6,495 nt of DNA from Deltaproteobacteria bacterium (GTDB lineage: Bacteria > Desulfobacterota > Binatia > UBA9968): the NCBI GenBank assembly GCA_005878685.1, contig VBLN01000211.1:1-6495 (forward strand), read 5' to 3'. Of this stretch, positions 5,938 to 6,495 are shown piece after piece. The translations under genes and the position numbers were made by a program. Numbering within the stretch: position 1 is the stretch's first letter; each line of letters opens with the position of its first letter. Below the pieces are notes generated by a model that saw only the letters and a list, made by a program, of their open reading frames with translations, was not told the origin of the DNA and did not search any database.

Positions 5938-6003
5938 CTCCAGTCGTTTTGTCTTGAATTGAGAAAGGCCATAGGCGGACTGTCTATGGCCTTTTTGATT
6001 TTT
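5892..6003 (+). promoter_or_regulatory. Ribosome-mediated transcription attenuator of trpE
   Basis: Three mutually exclusive pairings can be drawn. Region 1:2 pairs GGCATGG (5892-5898, covering the first TGG codon) with CCGTGCC (5928-5934), 7 bp with one G-U. Region 2:3, the antiterminator, pairs GTCTGCC (5921-5927) with GGCGGAC (5974-5980) plus GCC (5932-5934) with GGC (5967-5969) across a 4x4 internal loop. Region 3:4 is the terminator, 5964-5974 with 5984-5994. A ribosome stalled at the TGG codons would mask region 1, free region 2 to capture region 3, and prevent termination. Rapid translation would let 3:4 form. The pairings were found by eye; energies were not computed. Confidence 0.75.
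5964..5996 (+). terminator. Intrinsic terminator of the trp attenuator
   Basis: AAAGGCCATAG (5964-5974) and CTATGGCCTTT (5984-5994) form a perfect 11-bp stem around a 9-base loop. The stem runs into a T-rich tract (TTTTTGATTTTT, 5992-6003). It lies 26 bases after the leader-peptide stop and 43 bases before trpE, exactly where an attenuator terminator should be. It would also end any readthrough from the Rrf2 gene. Confidence 0.92.
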
Positions 6004-6039
6004 AAGGGGTTTTTGCTTGAGCTCTCCGGGTAAGCCATA

Positions 6040-6495
6040 ATGTTTCAACCGTCATATGAAGAATTTATTCGCCTAGCTAAGCTGGGAAACCTGATTCCCG
6101 TCTATCAGGAGCTCCTGATGGACCTGGAAACGCCTCTTTCCTTTTTTAAGAGGCTGGCGCGGAACCGCTACGCCTTTCTGCTTGAAAGCGTTGAGGGGAG
6201 CGAGCGCTGGGCTCGATACTCCTTCTTGGGAACGCAGCCCTATCTCGTCTTTAAGTCCAGGGGAAAGCAGATCGAGATCATTGAGGGTAGGGGAAAAAAG
6301 GTTTTAACCGCCGAGAGTCCATTGCGCGTCCTGGAAGATCTCCTCAAGGAGCACCATCCTGTCAGTGTAGATGGACTTCCGCCTTTTTTCGGCGGCGCCT
6401 TGGGCTACGTCGCCTACGACGCGGTGGAACAGTTTCACGACATTCCCAACACAAAAGAGGACCCGCTCGGCATGCCGGAGATCTTTTTCATTTTT
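6040..6495 (+). CDS. trpE: Anthranilate synthase component I, N-terminal part (cut at window end)
   Basis: The first 152 residues are present from the ATG at 6040; the frame is open at the window edge, and family members run to about 490-500 residues. Diagnostic segments are IPVYQELLMDLETPLSFFKRL (starting at residue 19), LLESVEGSERWARYSFLG (47-64) and PPFFGGALGYVAYDAVEQF (114-132). The LLES motif (47-50) is the part of the tryptophan-binding site whose serine matters for feedback inhibition in enterobacterial TrpE, so allosteric control is probably kept. TrpE uses chorismate, with ammonia delivered by TrpG, to make anthranilate, the first step of tryptophan synthesis. The upstream trpL attenuator supports trpE over the related aminodeoxychorismate synthase PabB. 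The ribosome binding site is weak (GGGTAAG about 8-10 bases before the ATG). Confidence 0.95.
   Translation, partial: MFQPSYEEFIRLAKLGNLIPVYQELLMDLETPLSFFKRLARNRYAFLLESVEGSERWARYSFLGTQPYLVFKSRGKQIEIIEGRGKKVLTAESPLRVLEDLLKEHHPVSVDGLPPFFGGALGYVAYDAVEQFHDIPNTKEDPLGMPEIFFIF

Larger units (their letters stand above)
5798..6039 (+). other. Leader region between the Rrf2 gene and trpE
   Basis: This stretch is occupied by the trp promoter (5821-5849), the leader peptide (5857-5937) and the attenuator hairpins (to 6003). The last 36 bases before trpE contain only the weak ribosome binding site. I see no separate terminator for the Rrf2 gene between 5798 and 5820, so its transcript may read into the attenuator. 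Confidence 0.7.

Overview
The window reads as ordinary chromosomal DNA from a Gram-negative-like bacterium of moderate to fairly high GC. It has dense coding, a lipoprotein-type DUF192 protein and a membrane-bound Hdr-like oxidoreductase. The combination of an IclR regulator, an ETF:quinone-oxidoreductase-like protein and TldD would suit Desulfobacterota, NC10 or Tectomicrobia-like lineages. That placement is inference; no rRNA or marker gene here settles it. There are no phage, transposon or CRISPR signatures.

Layout. Positions 1-5221 carry minus-strand genes. From right to left these are a short transaldolase (4598-5221), an IclR-family regulator (3541-4320), a large membrane Fe-S oxidoreductase of the FadF/EMO type (1497-3494), a DUF192 protein (986-1432) and the N-terminal part of TldD (1-756, cut by the window edge). 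Positions 5222-6495 read on the plus strand: a CymR-like Rrf2 regulator (5363-5797), a tryptophan leader peptide with its attenuator (5857-6003), and the start of trpE (6040 onward, cut by the window edge).

How the genes work together. The IclR gene has a good sigma70-type promoter and sits 46 bases before the oxidoreductase with no terminator between, so the two are probably co-transcribed. The oxidoreductase would pass electrons, probably from reduced ETF, through Fe-S clusters and b-type haem to the quinone pool. The transaldolase and the Rrf2 gene are divergent and share a 141-base promoter region. trpE is preceded by a complete ribosome-mediated attenuator: a short peptide containing Trp-Trp-Arg-Trp, mutually exclusive RNA pairings, and a perfect 11-bp terminator hairpin.

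The most notable points are the previously unannotated trpL/attenuator, a transaldolase lacking about 10 residues just after its catalytic lysine, an inverted array of 8-bp GTTNAARR repeats that supplies the stop codon of the DUF192 gene, and a hairpin-rich stretch between the transaldolase and IclR genes. I see no clearly new multi-gene system.
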